A stretch of DNA of 64,000 nucleotides from WHUA01 sp963711215 (GTDB lineage: Bacteria > Pseudomonadota > Alphaproteobacteria > UBA8366). The stretch covers positions 186,001 to 250,000 of the forward strand of contig CAVQDH010000006.1 of assembly GCA_963711215.1 (NCBI GenBank), written 5' to 3'. A program made the translations under genes and the position numbers. Below, piece by piece: positions 46,126 to 56,609 of the stretch. Every line of letters begins with the position of its first letter. The stretch's first letter is position 1. Under the pieces are notes generated by a model. The model was not told the DNA's origin. It saw nothing but the letters and a program-made list of their open reading frames with translations, and did not search any database.

Positions 46126-46940
46126 CCCCGTGTCGGGACGGCGTGCGCCCGGCCGCGGATCGCCGACAGGCCGAGACTCAACAGGAATATCGAGAAGGCC
46201 GCCACCACGACCGAGGGCCCGGAGGGGGTATCCCAACGCAGTGACGCGGTCAAGCCAAGCACCACCGCGAGCGTGCCGGTCAAGGCGGCCAGAAGCGCCA
46301 TGCCTTCCGGGGTGCGGGCGAAGTGACGCGCGGTCGCGGCCGGGATGATCAGCATCGAGGTTATGAGCAAAATTCCCATGACCTTCATGGAGATGGCGAC
46401 GACCCCGGCAAGAAGCAAGGTGAAGACCAGGCGGGCGCGGAAGACGGCGACGCCTTCCGCGCGGGCGAGCTCCTCATGCACCGTAATCGCGAGCAGGTCG
46501 CGCCAAATTGCCGCAAGGACGATCAGCGCCGCGGCGCCGCCGCCGTAAATTATGACCAGGTCCTCCGGCGTGACCGCGAGGATGTCGCCGAACAGATAGC
46601 CCAGCAGGTCGACGCGAAACGAGCCCATGAGGCTGAGCGCGACCAGGCCGATCGACAGCGCGGTGTGCGAGAGCATGCCGAGCAGGGTATCGGTCGCGAG
46701 GCGCCGCTGTTCCTGCAGCGCGACGATGGCGAGCGCGAAGATGATGCAGGTGCCGGCGATGCCGAGCGTGAGGTCGATCGACAGCAGGAAGCCGAGCGCG
46801 ACCCCCAACAGGGCGGAGTGGGCCAGCGAATCCCCGAAATAGGCCATGCGCCGCCAGACCACGAAACAGCCGAGCGGGCCCGCGATCAGGGCCAGGCCGA
46901 CCCCGCCGAGAAGGGCGTAGATCAGGAAGTTCTCGACCAT
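46122..46940 (-). CDS. znuB: Zinc ABC transporter permease ZnuB
   Basis: 272 residues, about eight membrane helices, ABC-3 family: GPLGCFVVWRRMAYFGDSLA HS, GYLFGDILAVTPEDLVII, and ISMKVMGILLITSMLIIPAA. It forms the inner-membrane channel for high-affinity zinc import with ZnuC. It starts at the znuC stop. The binding protein ZnuA is not in the window. Confidence 0.93.
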   Translation of the reverse strand: MVENFLIYALLGGVGLALIAGPLGCFVVWRRMAYFGDSLAHSALLGVALGFLLSIDLTLGIAGTCIIFALAIVALQEQRRLATDTLLGMLSHTALSIGLVALSLMGSFRVDLLGYLFGDILAVTPEDLVIIYGGGAAALIVLAAIWRDLLAITVHEELARAEGVAVFRARLVFTLLLAGVVAISMKVMGILLITSMLIIPAATARHFARTPEGMALLAALTGTLAVVLGLTASLRWDTPSGPSVVVAAFSIFLLSLGLSAIRGRAHAVPTRG

Positions 46941-47823
46941 CAGCCGGGCATCCTCCTGCCGCCGCCATGTGCGCCCGGGCCGTGAGGCTCGTGTCCGTGA
47001 TCGTGCCCATGTCCGTGATCATGTTCGCGAGCATGGTCGTGATCGGAGCCATCGCTTCCGTCGGCGGCTTTAACGTCGCCGGACAAGGTGTGCTGGTGGT
47101 CGTGCTTGTGCGTATAGACCGCGAAGCTCGTCGCCGCGCGCGGGCCGAAGATCTGGAGATAGGCGGGATGCTTGCTGACCGTGCCGGGCTTGCCTTCGCA
47201 GCAGACATGATGATTGAGGCAGACCACCCGGTCGGTCGCCGCCATCACCAGGTGCAGGTCGTGCGAGATGGTGAGCACGCCGCAGCCGCGCCTGTCCCGG
47301 ATCCGGCCAATCAGCTCGAACAGCTCGATCTGGCCGTTGAAATCCACATTCGCCGTCGGCTCGTCGAGCACCAGCAGGTCGGAATGGCGCAGCAGCGCGC
47401 GGCCGATCAGCACCCGCTGAAGCTCGCCGCCCGACAGCTTGCTCGCATCCGCATCGATCAGGTGCCGCGCGTCGACTTCGTCCAGAACCTGTTCCATCTG
47501 CTGCTTGGTGGCGCGCGCCGTCAGCGTCAGGAGCCGGCTGACCGGCAGCGGAAGCACGACGTCGATAGGCAGCTTCTGCGGCACATAGCCGATACGCAGC
47601 CCGGGCCGGCGGATCACCTTTCCCGCATTCGGCTTAAGGACACCCAGCAGGATGCGCGCCAGGGTCGACTTGCCCGATCCGTTCGGCCCGATCAAGGCGA
47701 CGATCTCGCCCGAGCGCACCTCGATATGCACGTCGTGCAGCACTTCGCGCCGGTCGAAGAATTTGCAGATGCCAGTTGCGGTGACGAGGGGGCGGTGACG
47801 AGAGGCGCGGTATCGGCAGTCAC
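46940..47823 (-). CDS. znuC: Zinc ABC transporter ATPase ZnuC, N-terminal frame interrupted near 47790
   Basis: About 294 residues. Core: Walker A LIGPNGSGKSTLARILLG, signature LSGGELQRVLIGRALL, Walker B LLVLDEPTANVD and H-loop TISHDLHLV. The C-terminal tail is extremely His-rich (HDHAREHDHGHGHDHGHEPH), typical of metal-buffering ZnuC proteins. The start I prefer is GTG 47823, overlapping the zur stop (GTGA). It reads VTADTAPLVTAP and needs one extra C in the run at 47788-47792 to enter the ATPase frame (PLVTATGICKFFDRREVLHD). Without that correction no start codon exists in frame after zur. Confidence 0.88.
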
Positions 47824-48332
47824 CGGGCGTGCTCTTTCGGCCCGGCGCAACGCGGGCAGACTCCGGTGATCTCGACCACCGGCGCTTCGATGCGAAAGCC
47901 GGATGCGGCGGCCGTCTTCTCGATCGCCGCGGTGATCGCCGGCGCGGAGACCTCCCCGGCGGCGCCGCAAAGCCGGCAGATGAGAATCTGCGCATCATGC
48001 GTTTCGTCCGGATGGTCGCAGCCGAGATAGGCATTCTGGCTGGTCAGCCGATGAACCAGGCCATTGGCGATAAGAAAGTCGAGCGCGCGATATACCGTGA
48101 CCGGGGCGGCGCGGCGGCCCATCTCGCGCAGGCGGTCGAGGATGTCATAGGCGCCGATCGCGCTATGGCTCTGCCAGATGATCGAGAGCACCGCGCGGCG
48201 AAGGTCGGTGAGCTGCACGCCACGCTCGGCGCAGAGCCGCTCGGCGCGATCGAACGCGTCGCGCCGGCATCGCCCGTGGTCGTGGCGGGAGCCCGGGAAA
48301 GACGCGGCGGTGGTTTGTTCCTGCGCAGTCAC
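47820..48332 (-). CDS. zur: Zinc uptake regulator Zur (Fur family)
   Basis: 170 residues. Fur-type winged helix (LTDLRRAVLSIIWQSHSAIG, PVTVYRALDFLIANGLVHRL) and dimerisation domain with metal ligands in CDHPDETHDAQILICRLCG, plus the C-terminal VCPRCAG that completes a structural Cys4 zinc site. It represses zinc uptake when zinc is plentiful. It is first in zur-znuC-znuB-DUF983, with a perfect Zur box 65-83 bases upstream. Confidence 0.93.
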   Translation of the reverse strand: MTAQEQTTAASFPGSRHDHGRCRRDAFDRAERLCAERGVQLTDLRRAVLSIIWQSHSAIGAYDILDRLREMGRRAAPVTVYRALDFLIANGLVHRLTSQNAYLGCDHPDETHDAQILICRLCGAAGEVSAPAITAAIEKTAAASGFRIEAPVVEITGVCPRCAGPKEHAR

Positions 48333-48396
48333 ATCAGGGCTCGCTGGTTCCGGCTCGGAACGGATACGCCCGCTCCGGCGCGTTCATCCGTGATGA

Positions 48397-48415
48397 AATG
48401 TTATAATATAACATT
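48397..48415 (-). promoter_or_regulatory. Zur box upstream of zur-znuCB
   Basis: Perfect 19-base palindrome AATGTTATAATATAACATT centred on 48406. It matches the known alphaproteobacterial/enterobacterial Zur consensus (TGTTATANTATAACA core). Position supports zinc-dependent autoregulation of the operon. Confidence 0.93.
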
Positions 48416-48475
48416 AATGGCGAAAGCCAACGGAAACGCTCGGAGGGGTGAGGGCAGGCGCGGGCGAGGCCGGGT

Positions 48476-51083
48476 TCAGGTGACGGCGACGTGCTGGTCG
48501 ACCGTGATCTTGGCGCCGGACTCGTGCTGATAGACGGTATAGCCCTCGCCGGCGATGGTGGTCGTGCCGGTCTCGCTCCAGCCGCTGCCGGCGACGACCT
48601 TATCGGTCGCATCACCGGTGATGACGAGATCGTGTGTGTCGCCGGTCAGCGCGTTCACGCCGTCGGTGACGCTGAGCACCGTGTTGGCGTCGATCGTCAG
48701 GGTCGCGTTGTGCACGTTGCTGAGATCGACCTGCTCGATGCCGCTGACCTTGCCCGAGGCGAGCTGGGTCAGGTTGAAGCTCGTGCCGCTGCCGGTGAAC
48801 TGCAGCGTGTCGGTTCCCTGGCCGCCCGCGATCTGCGTGAAGGTGAGGTCCTTCACCTGGAACACGTCGTTGCCGTCGCCGCCCAGCAAGGTATCGCCCG
48901 AGCCGCCGACGAGGAGATCGTTGCCCGGGCCGCCATCGACGAAATCGCTGTCGGTGTTGGCCCCTGTCGTGGGCGAGATCTGAACCGAGACGACGAGATC
49001 CTGGTAGTCACGGTCGCCGCCGCCCGGAAGATCCTCGAAGCCGATGACGAGCTGGTCGGGCGTGCTGCCCATGCCGCTGATCGTGTGCTCGATGCCGTCG
49101 GCGTTGAGCGTCGGGCTGGCCGTGTGGAATACCGACCCTTGCACCTCGGTCGCGGTCTGGCCGTCGTTGGAGACGAAATACAGGACCGGGTCCGCGGTGC
49201 CGGTCGTGGCGGGATTGCCGTTGGCGTCGCGGAACTCGAAGCTGCCGTTCTGGAACTGGCTGAAATTGTTCAGCGCCGCGCCGTCGGCGATCATGAAGAA
49301 GGCGAAGCGGTCGCCGGCGCCGACATCGAGCTGGACGCTGTCGCCGGTCTGCAGGGTGCCGCCGCTGCCGCTCGCCGACGCATTGCTCCAGACCATCTGC
49401 ACGTCGCTGATCTCGCCGCCGGGCCCGATCTTGTAATAGCCGAGCGAATTCTGCTGACCCGCGCTCTCGCTTTGGAAGATGACCGAGACGGGATTGTCTG
49501 CCTGCAGCGTGAGGTCCGCCTGATTGACGCCGTTCACCTCGCCGGCCGGGACCGCTTGCCCGTCGACAAGCGTGGGAATGGCCGCCGTGGTGACGAAGTC
49601 ATGCACGACCGGGCCGGTGGCGCCGCCGTTGTCGGCGAAGATCGTGTCGTTTCCGGGCCCGCCCAGAAGCGTGTCGTTGCCGTTGTTTCCCGTGATCGTG
49701 TCGTTGCCGCCCTGGGTGTCGATATGGTCGGCAAAGGGGCTGCCGATGACCGTCTCATTGCTGTCGTTGCCGACGAAATTGACGGGCCCACCGGCGCCGC
49801 TGAAATCGAATAGCGTTTGGGGCGCGGTCGGCGCGACTTCGGGCGGCATCGCCGCGTGGTGGGTCAGATCCGGCAGCGAGGCCGCCGACGCCGTCGTCAG
49901 CACGTCCTGCAATTGCTGGAACTGCGCGGCGAGATTGGGGACCTGTGACAGCGCGTCGAACGCGCCGGGGCCGTTCAGGCCGGGCCCCAGCAGGGTCGCG
50001 ACGCTGTGGCCGACGCTGCCGCCATGCCCGTCATAGAGCTGGTTGAAGCCCTCCTGGCCCGGCGTGGTGCCGTCCTGGTGGTCCGGCTGCGCCGGCTGCA
50101 GATAGACGCCGGGCGCCACGCTGGAGACCGCCTTGTAGATCGCGGCGTACTCGCCGGGCGACAGCACGAAGATGCTGGCCGGCGGCGCGTTGATGTTGGT
50201 GACCTGGGTCGTCGCGCCGGACTCGCTCATCGTCACACTGCCGGCATGCGTCTCGACCTGGATCGTGCCGTGCAGGACCGTGAACTGGCCGCCGAGATCG
50301 TCCAGGTTGCCGCTGACCACGGTACCGCGGATGCCGATCAGCGCGACCGGCGTGTTGACCACCATGTGGCTCGGGTCGTGATGCGCCACCAGGCCGCTGG
50401 TGAAGATGAAGACGCCCTTCAGCATGGAGAAGGAGACTTCGCCCGAGTTGTCCTGCGGGTTGAAGGTCAACTGGTCGAGCGCCAGCCGCGCATCCGGGCC
50501 GATCGCGAAGGTCGTCTGATCGATCAGCAGGATGCGCACCGCGCTGTCGCCGCCCGCGGTCTCGATCACGTCGCCTTGGTAGAGCGGGTCGCCGGTGCCG
50601 AGTTCGAACTCGCGTGCCGTCCGCGTGGACGGCGAAGACCCGGCCGCTCGATTCCGAGACCTGGCCGATCTGCGGACCGCTCGTCGGGGCGCCGAGCTGG
50701 GCGTATTGGCCGGGGGTCGATGACACGATGAAGGGATGAAGGATCTCCGGCGTCGCCACCCGGTTGCCGTCCGCGGTGACGAGATCGGGCGCCGGGTCGG
50801 CGGTGAAATAGCCGTGGACGACGATGGTCCTGCCCGCGGCGTCGGCGGCATAAAGATCGCCGCCGTGGCGGACATAGTGGGCGCTGGACAGGAAGGCGGC
50901 GTCGGGAACGGGAATCGTCGCATGGCCGGCGGCGTTGTAATAGGTCACATGCGACGACGCCTGCGGGATCGTCTCCGATCCTCGCGACCCATCGGTCTCG
51001 CGGGGCATGGCGTGCGCGGTCACTTCAGGCCTCCCGGTCTCGCGCGCGGTGCCTGTCGCGGCGGACCATTCGATTTTGCGCAC
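48476..51083 (-). CDS. FecR-domain and RTX calcium-binding secreted protein, frame interrupted near 50620
   Basis: About 868 residues after removing one base within 50612-50632. Order: N-terminal ~150 residues without signal peptide, a FecR domain (IETAGGDSAVRILLIDQTTF, VVNTPVALIGIRGTVVSGNL), a linker, RTX repeats (GGNDTITGNNGNDTLLGGPG NDTIF), a DUF4114-like domain (IGPGGEISDVQMVWSNAS, VGAGDRFAFFMIADGA), more RTX (GGPGNDLLVGGSGDTLLGGD GND), and a C-terminal region ending VYQHESGAKITVDQHVAVT. Lack of an N-terminal signal and the RTX repeats imply type I secretion and calcium-induced folding; a surface or matrix role is likely. No type I exporter genes are in the window. Confidence 0.85.
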
Positions 51084-51162
51084 TATCGCATCGATCGGCC
51101 GGACGCACCCAGAAAATTCTAACTACTCACTTCGGGATTTCGGTCGCGCGAAACCGGATACG

Positions 51163-52095
51163 TCAGGCGACGAGTCCGAACGGCTTGCTGCCCGGAAGCC
51201 CGCGCGCCGCCGCATCGATGTCCTTGGCGTAGGGGAGGCCCGGCTGCGCCCCGGGCGTGAGGCAGGCGAGGGCCGCGCCCGCGCTGGCGCGCCGCACCGC
51301 GTCTTCCATGCCGAACCCTTTGTCGAGGGAGGCGCAGAGGATGCCGGCGAAGGCATCGCCGGCGCCGGTCGTGTCCACCGGTGTGATGGGCAGGGCCGGC
51401 GCATGGAAGCCACCGCCCGGCCCGAAGCAGATGGCGCCTTCGGCGCCGAGCGTCATGATGCAGGAAAAGCCGAACCGCTTGGTCAGGCCCGAGACGATAT
51501 CGCCGGGCTTGCCGTAGTCGAGCCCGATCGCGTCGGCGACCATCCGGCCCTCGATCCGATTGACCAGCAGCACGTCGATGCCGCGCAGGACGCGCTCCGG
51601 GGTCGGCCCGGCCGGCGCCGCGCTCAGCATGATCCGCGCGCCGGCCGCGCGTGCGAGGCTCGCCGCCCGCCAATTCTCGTCCGGCGCCACTTCCATCTGC
51701 AGCATCAGCCAATCGCCCGGGCCCGGCGCCCGGGCCGCCAGCTGCGATGCCCGGGTGTCCCTATTGGCGCCCGAGGCGACGACGATGGCATTCTCGCCGG
51801 TCTTGTCGACCCACACCGTGGCGCAGCAGGTCGGCTTTGACGACAGCCCGACGGCCGTGAGGTCGATCGCCTCGCGGCGGAGCAGCGACATCGCGGTGTC
51901 GGCGAAGGCGTCGTGGCCGACGCAGCCGATCATGGCGACCGGCGCGCCCGCGCGCGCCGCGGCGAGCGCCTGGTTGGCGCCCTTGCCGCCCGGGACGAGG
52001 ATGTAATCGGGGCAGAGCACGGTCTCGCCGGGCCGTGGCAGCGCGTCCACCCGCATCACCATGTCGACGTTGATCGAGCCGAAGACGGTGATCAT
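51163..52095 (-). CDS. rbsK: Ribokinase (PfkB-family sugar kinase)
   Basis: 310 residues from the ATG at 52095. PfkB signatures: ITVFGSINVDMVMRVDALPR, LVPGGKGANQALAAARAG, and the catalytic/anion-hole DTTGAGDAFAGILCASL. NRIEG lies in the middle. Ribokinase-like length and N-terminal GSINVD favour ribose or a related sugar. No ribose transporter is adjacent. UspA lies 40 bases upstream on the same strand. Confidence 0.85.
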   Translation of the reverse strand: MITVFGSINVDMVMRVDALPRPGETVLCPDYILVPGGKGANQALAAARAGAPVAMIGCVGHDAFADTAMSLLRREAIDLTAVGLSSKPTCCATVWVDKTGENAIVVASGANRDTRASQLAARAPGPGDWLMLQMEVAPDENWRAASLARAAGARIMLSAAPAGPTPERVLRGIDVLLVNRIEGRMVADAIGLDYGKPGDIVSGLTKRFGFSCIMTLGAEGAICFGPGGGFHAPALPITPVDTTGAGDAFAGILCASLDKGFGMEDAVRRASAGAALACLTPGAQPGLPYAKDIDAAARGLPGSKPFGLVA

Positions 52096-52135
52096 GCACG
52101 CATTCCGACAGCGCCGCCCGACCGGCGGCACCGCC

Positions 52136-52963
52136 TCAATGCGACAATAGGGCCGGAACCGTCAAGTGCTCCAGGATGTGGCGGGTGACGCCGCCGAGGA
52201 TGAATTCGCGGAAGCGGGAGTGGCCGTAGCCCCCCATGACGATCAGATCCGCCCCGCTATCGGAGGCCCGGTTCAGCAGCGCGTCGCCGACCGAGATTCC
52301 GGCTGCCGCCGACCGGTGGACCTCGACGTCGATCTTGTGGTGCGCCAGATGCGCGGCGATGTCCGCGCCCGGCAGATCGCCGATGTCGTCCTTGCCGGCG
52401 GTGAAGATCTCCACCTTCTTGGCCTTTTCCAGCAGCGGCATGGCGTCCGCCAGCGCACGGGAGGCTTCCCGGCTGCCGTTCCAGGCGACGATGACGGTGC
52501 GGCCGATGCTCTTGTTCTTCCAGCCGGTCGGAACGACGAGGACGGGCCGGCCCGAGCTTACCAGCAGGTCTTCCGCAAGCTCGGCGAAGCGAAAGTCCTG
52601 CCCCTCCGGCTTGTTTTGCGGCACGATGGACAGGTCGGAATAGCGCGCGTGCAGGCCGACCGCCTGGTAGGGCACGCCGTCGTCGACGCGCCATTCCACG
52701 CGGTCGCTTCGTCCCGCGTGCCGCGCCTTGGAATCGAAGAGCTGCTTCGCGCTCGCCAGGCGTTTCGTCTCGCGCTCCTGAAGGATTTCGAGCATCGCCT
52801 CGGGCAAGTGGGCTTCCGCATAGGCGGGAACGTCGAGCGGGGCGCAGACGCCGAGGCCCACGAGATGGGCGTCATGCTGCTCGGCGAGCACGAGCGCCGC
52901 GTCGATCGTGGCCCCCGAATCCGCCTCGTTGACCACGTGAACAAGCAAGTCCTTGAGCGCCAT
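52136..52963 (-). CDS. Universal stress protein, two Usp domains
   Basis: 275 residues with two tandem UspA domains. The second carries the nucleotide-binding signature GGYGHSRFREFILGGVTRHI (G-x2-G-x9-G-S/T type) and VIVAWNGSREASRALADAMP. The first is degenerate at that loop (VPQNKPEGQDFRFAELAEDL). Cytoplasmic stress or energy-state protein. Possibly cotranscribed with the ribokinase gene. Confidence 0.92.
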   Translation of the reverse strand: MALKDLLVHVVNEADSGATIDAALVLAEQHDAHLVGLGVCAPLDVPAYAEAHLPEAMLEILQERETKRLASAKQLFDSKARHAGRSDRVEWRVDDGVPYQAVGLHARYSDLSIVPQNKPEGQDFRFAELAEDLLVSSGRPVLVVPTGWKNKSIGRTVIVAWNGSREASRALADAMPLLEKAKKVEIFTAGKDDIGDLPGADIAAHLAHHKIDVEVHRSAAAGISVGDALLNRASDSGADLIVMGGYGHSRFREFILGGVTRHILEHLTVPALLSH

Positions 52964-53092
52964 CGTCCTCTCCTCCCGGCAAGCGTGAAGCTGCTATACT
53001 CTTCGCCTCGGCCTGGCGGCGGCGCATTGACATTGATCAAGACGGCCGGGCCGCGGCGCGAGAGCTCGAAAAAGGGATTCTAACGGGGAACG

Positions 53093-53884
53093 ATGATCGT
53101 CGACAGCCACTTTCACGCCTGGGCGCCGGACAGCCGGCTTGCCGCCGATCGGGCCTATGCGCCGGCCGAGGTCAAGACGATCGAGGACGCGCTGGCGATC
53201 CATGCCCGTCATGGCGTGACGAACGGCGTGATGATCCAGCCGAGCTTCCTCGGCACCGACAACGGCTACATCCTCGATTGCCTGAAAGCGCATCCGGACC
53301 GGCTGCGCGCCACCGTCGTCGTCGATCCCGATATCCCGGAAACGGAGCTGGAGGCGATGGACCGGCTCGGCGTCTTGGGTTTCCGGCTGAACCTGCACAG
53401 CGCGAAGACCATGCCCAACTACGCCAGCCCGGTGTATCACCGGCTCTACGATTGGGCGGCGGCGCATGACTGGCATGTGGAGGTGATTGCCCAGGGCGCG
53501 ATCTGGGCCGACGTGCTGCTGCGCCTCAAGCCCTGGAAGCTGACCGTCGTCGTCGATCATTTCGGCATGCCGAGCCCGAGCGCCGATCCCGAGGAAATCG
53601 GCTTCGGCGCGGTGCTGGAGGCCGGGCGGGAAGGCAGGGCGTGGGTGAAATTCTCGGCGCCCTACCGTCAGGAGGCGGGCGACCTGCGGCGCAATGCGTC
53701 GCGTCTCTTGGCGGCTTTCGGGCGCGACCGCATCGTCTGGGCCAGCGATTATCCCTGGACGAAGCATGAGGCGGGCCGGAGCTATCAGGCCTTGCTCGAT
53801 GCCTTGGCCGAGTGGGCGCCCGACGACACCCTTCGACAAGCCATTCTCGGGACGAATGCGGCGCGGCTATTCCGGTTTCGCTGA
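53093..53884 (+). CDS. Amidohydrolase 2 family protein (TIM-barrel lactonase/decarboxylase-like)
   Basis: 263 residues: MIVDSHFHAWAP (HxH), VLGFRLNLHSAKT, VVVDHFGMPSP, IVWASDYPWT and the terminal ILGTNAARLFRF, which is the diagnostic end of this family. Members include 2-pyrone-4,6-dicarboxylate lactonase and dihydroxybenzoate decarboxylases. Substrate unknown. It is divergent from UspA. Confidence 0.87.
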   Translation: MIVDSHFHAWAPDSRLAADRAYAPAEVKTIEDALAIHARHGVTNGVMIQPSFLGTDNGYILDCLKAHPDRLRATVVVDPDIPETELEAMDRLGVLGFRLNLHSAKTMPNYASPVYHRLYDWAAAHDWHVEVIAQGAIWADVLLRLKPWKLTVVVDHFGMPSPSADPEEIGFGAVLEAGREGRAWVKFSAPYRQEAGDLRRNASRLLAAFGRDRIVWASDYPWTKHEAGRSYQALLDALAEWAPDDTLRQAILGTNAARLFRFR

Positions 53885-53903
53885 CCGGGCCGGCGCCGCG
53901 GCG

Positions 53904-54155
53904 TCAGTTCCGGAACGGGTGGCGCTTGTCGATATTGCAGAGATCCAGGACTTCGTCGAATTCCAGAACGTCGTATTCCTCACCGAGGAAGGCGATGTCG
54001 TCCTCGACATCGAAGTCCGTGTCCTCGCCGAACGTGTCTTCGATCTGATCGGCGTAATCGTCGAAGCCGTCGGCGAGAATTTCTTCGCGCGCTATGCCGA
54101 TGACGCGGTGATCCTCGCGCTCGACCTGGTGAGCCCCGATTTTTGAACGGGCCAT
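53904..54155 (-). CDS. Small strongly acidic protein, unknown
   Basis: 83 residues, rich in Asp/Glu throughout the middle (DDYADQIEDTFGEDTDFDVE, then DIAFLGEEYDVLEFDEVLD), with a basic N-terminus (MARSKIGAHQVEREDHRVIG) and a short basic end. No recognised domain, signal peptide or membrane segment. The codon pattern and uninterrupted frame support a real gene. It could be a small regulatory or nucleic-acid-mimic protein, but that is speculation. It sits alone between an amidohydrolase and a cupin. Confidence 0.65.
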   Translation of the reverse strand: MARSKIGAHQVEREDHRVIGIAREEILADGFDDYADQIEDTFGEDTDFDVEDDIAFLGEEYDVLEFDEVLDLCNIDKRHPFRN

Positions 54156-54427
54156 ATTCTTTGTCCCCTCATAAACAAACGCTGATGGCGTTCTGCCATA
54201 TACGAGGCTATCGGCGATTTATTTAAAATTTTGTAAACGGCAGAGGCGGTTGCCCGACGATTTTTCGCCCTCGGTGATGGAATGGCACGGTATGGGATGG
54301 GGCGTCGCGAGAAGGACACCCGGCGCGATGTCCGCGGCTGCCGACAAAACCATATTCCGCCGGCCCGCGTTGCTGCTACGATGCGTCGAACCCTCAAGGC
54401 ACGGGCCTTGATTTCCGGACTATCGCC

Positions 54428-54739
54428 ATGACGAACATCGAATTATTGCGCGCGGCCTATTTCCGGCTTCCGGTCGACCGGGAGACGGTGGCGCAGGACT
54501 GGCTCGGCCGCGGCTACTCCTGCCATGACTTCGTCGACCCGCCCGGGCGCGCCTGGCTCGACTTCCTGCACGACTGCAATGAGCTGCTCACCGTGATCGA
54601 GGGGCGGCTCGAGCTCGAGGTCAAGGGCCGGCGCGTGACGGTTTCGCCGGGCGACGAAGTGTTCATCCCGAAAGGCGCCAGCCATTCGGTTTTCAACGTC
54701 CACGACGGTACGACGGTCTGGCTATACGGCTACGATTGA
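54428..54739 (+). CDS. Cupin-domain protein
   Basis: 103 residues, one small cupin barrel: CNELLTVIEGRLELEVKGRR, VTVSPGDEVFIPKGASHSVF. The first-motif metal ligands of canonical cupins (HxH) are largely absent (HDCNELL), while the second-motif His is kept (ASHSVF). It may bind a small ligand or metal weakly. It lies upstream of the UbiD gene on the same strand, 186 bases away. Confidence 0.85.
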   Translation: MTNIELLRAAYFRLPVDRETVAQDWLGRGYSCHDFVDPPGRAWLDFLHDCNELLTVIEGRLELEVKGRRVTVSPGDEVFIPKGASHSVFNVHDGTTVWLYGYD

Positions 54740-54925
54740 AGCTCCGGGAGCGGGCCCCGGCGGGCCGGCCGGCGCTATGGCTGGCCGGGCGGCCGCGCGC
54801 TATCATCGCCCTTCGATCGGGCCCCCTTCGGATTGGGTCCATGGCCAAAATAGAAAAAGAACGGGCCGGTGCCGCCGGGCTGAGAAGCGGCCCCAGGCAT
54901 TGGACGCAGAACGGAGGAACCACGG

Positions 54926-56607
54926 ATGGATGACACCGCGACAGCCGCAGGGAAAGCCGGCGCCGGGACGCGGGCCTACAACGACCTGCAGGAGCATATC
55001 GCGGCGCTCGACAAGGCGGGCCTGCTCACCACCATCGACGCGCCGATCAACAAGGACACCGAGATGCACCCGCTGGTCCGCTGGCAGTTCCGCGGCGGCA
55101 TTCCGGAGCCGGAGCGCAGGGCCTTCCTGTTCACCAACGTCACCGACAGCCGCGGCCGGAAATATGACATCCCGGTGCTGGTCGGCGGGCTCGCCGCCAA
55201 CCCGGAGATCTACCGCATCGGCATGGGGGCGAAGACGCTGGACGAGATCGGGCCGAAATGGGACTACGGCCTCGGCCATCCCGTCCAGCCGACCATCGTG
55301 ACGGCGGCGCCCTGCCAGGAGGTCGTGCTCCAGGGCGCGGATATCAAAGGCGAGGGCAAGGGGCTCGACGCGCTGCCCATCCCGATCTCGACGCCCGGTT
55401 TCGACGTGGCGCCCTATTTCACCGCGGCGACCTGGATCACCAAGGACCCGGACGACGGCATCCAGAACATGGGCGTCTACCGCGGCAACCTGAAGGCGCC
55501 GGACCGGGTCGCGGTGATGATGCTGATGTCGCTCTCCGCCGGCGGCTATTACCACTGGAAGAAGTACCAGGCGCGCGGCGAGAGGATGCCGGTCGCGATC
55601 ATCCTCGGCTGCCCGCCGGTGGTCGAATACACCGGGCCGCAGAAGGTCAAGATGGGCGTCGACGAGCTCTGGGTCGCGGGCGGACTCGCCGGCGGTCCGA
55701 TCAACGTGGTCAAGGCGAAGACGGTCGACCTGCTGGTGCCGGCCGAGGCGCAGATCGTCATCGAAGGGCCTGATCGACCCCGAATATCTCGAGCCGGAAG
55801 GGCCGTTCGGCGAATCGCACGGCTATGTCGCGCTCGAGGAGTACAACTTCGTCATGGACGTGACGGCGATCACGCGCCGCAAGCAGCCGATCATCAGCTC
55901 GATCATCTCGCAGGTGACGCCGAGCGAATCGAGCGTCATCAAGCGCGTCGCCTACGAGCCGATGTTCCTCAGCCATCTGCGCGACACGCTCAGCGTCAAG
56001 GGCGTCAAGAAGGTGGCGCTGCACGAGCCGCTGACCAACTTGCGCCGCGTCGTCATGGTGCAGTTCGAGCGCGGCGTGGCGAAGACCGAGGTCTGGCGCG
56101 CGCTCTATGGCGTGGCCTCCTTCATGCCGGCCGTCGGCAAATACTGCATCGCGATCGACGAGGACATCGATCCCGACAACGGCGATTCGGTGTTCTGGGC
56201 GATGTCCTACCGCGCCAACCCGGCGCTCGACGTGCAGATCCTGAAGCATCGCGCGCGCGGCCACGGGCCCGTGCTGCAAGGCGTGGAGAGCGATTCCACG
56301 ATGCTGATCGACGCCACGCTGAAGGCGGACATGCCGCCGGTCGCGCTGCCCAAGAAGAAATACATGGAGCACGCCAAGGTGCTGTGGGAGAAGCTCGGCC
56401 TGCCGCCGCTCAAGCCGGAATCGCCCTGGTACGGCTATTCGCTCGGCGACTGGTCGGAGGAATGGGACCTCGCGGCCGAGCGCGCGGCACGAGGGCGAGT
56501 ACCTCCGCAATGGCGAGCGCAGCGCGCAGTGGCGGCGCAAGCTGGAAAACCCGCAGGTGCCGATCCGCGACGTGCTGGGCGACGACATCGTCGGTGGCAA
56601 GCTGTGA
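54926..56607 (+). CDS. UbiD-family prenyl-FMN decarboxylase, frame interrupted twice
   Basis: About 559 residues after removing one G from 55766-55768 and one from 56486-56487. The three frames join as AQIVIEG/LIDPEYLEPEGPFGESHGYV and as LAAERA/HEGEYLRNGERSAQWRRKL. The EGPFGES segment carries the catalytic glutamates and QNMGVYRGNLK the metal/prFMN-binding loop. It reversibly (de)carboxylates an aromatic or unsaturated acid using prenylated FMN made by UbiX, whose gene starts 2 bases later. The enzyme is longer than the ~490 residues of ubiquinone UbiD, which favours a catabolic aromatic decarboxylase. Confidence 0.9.
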
Positions 56608-56609
56608 AC

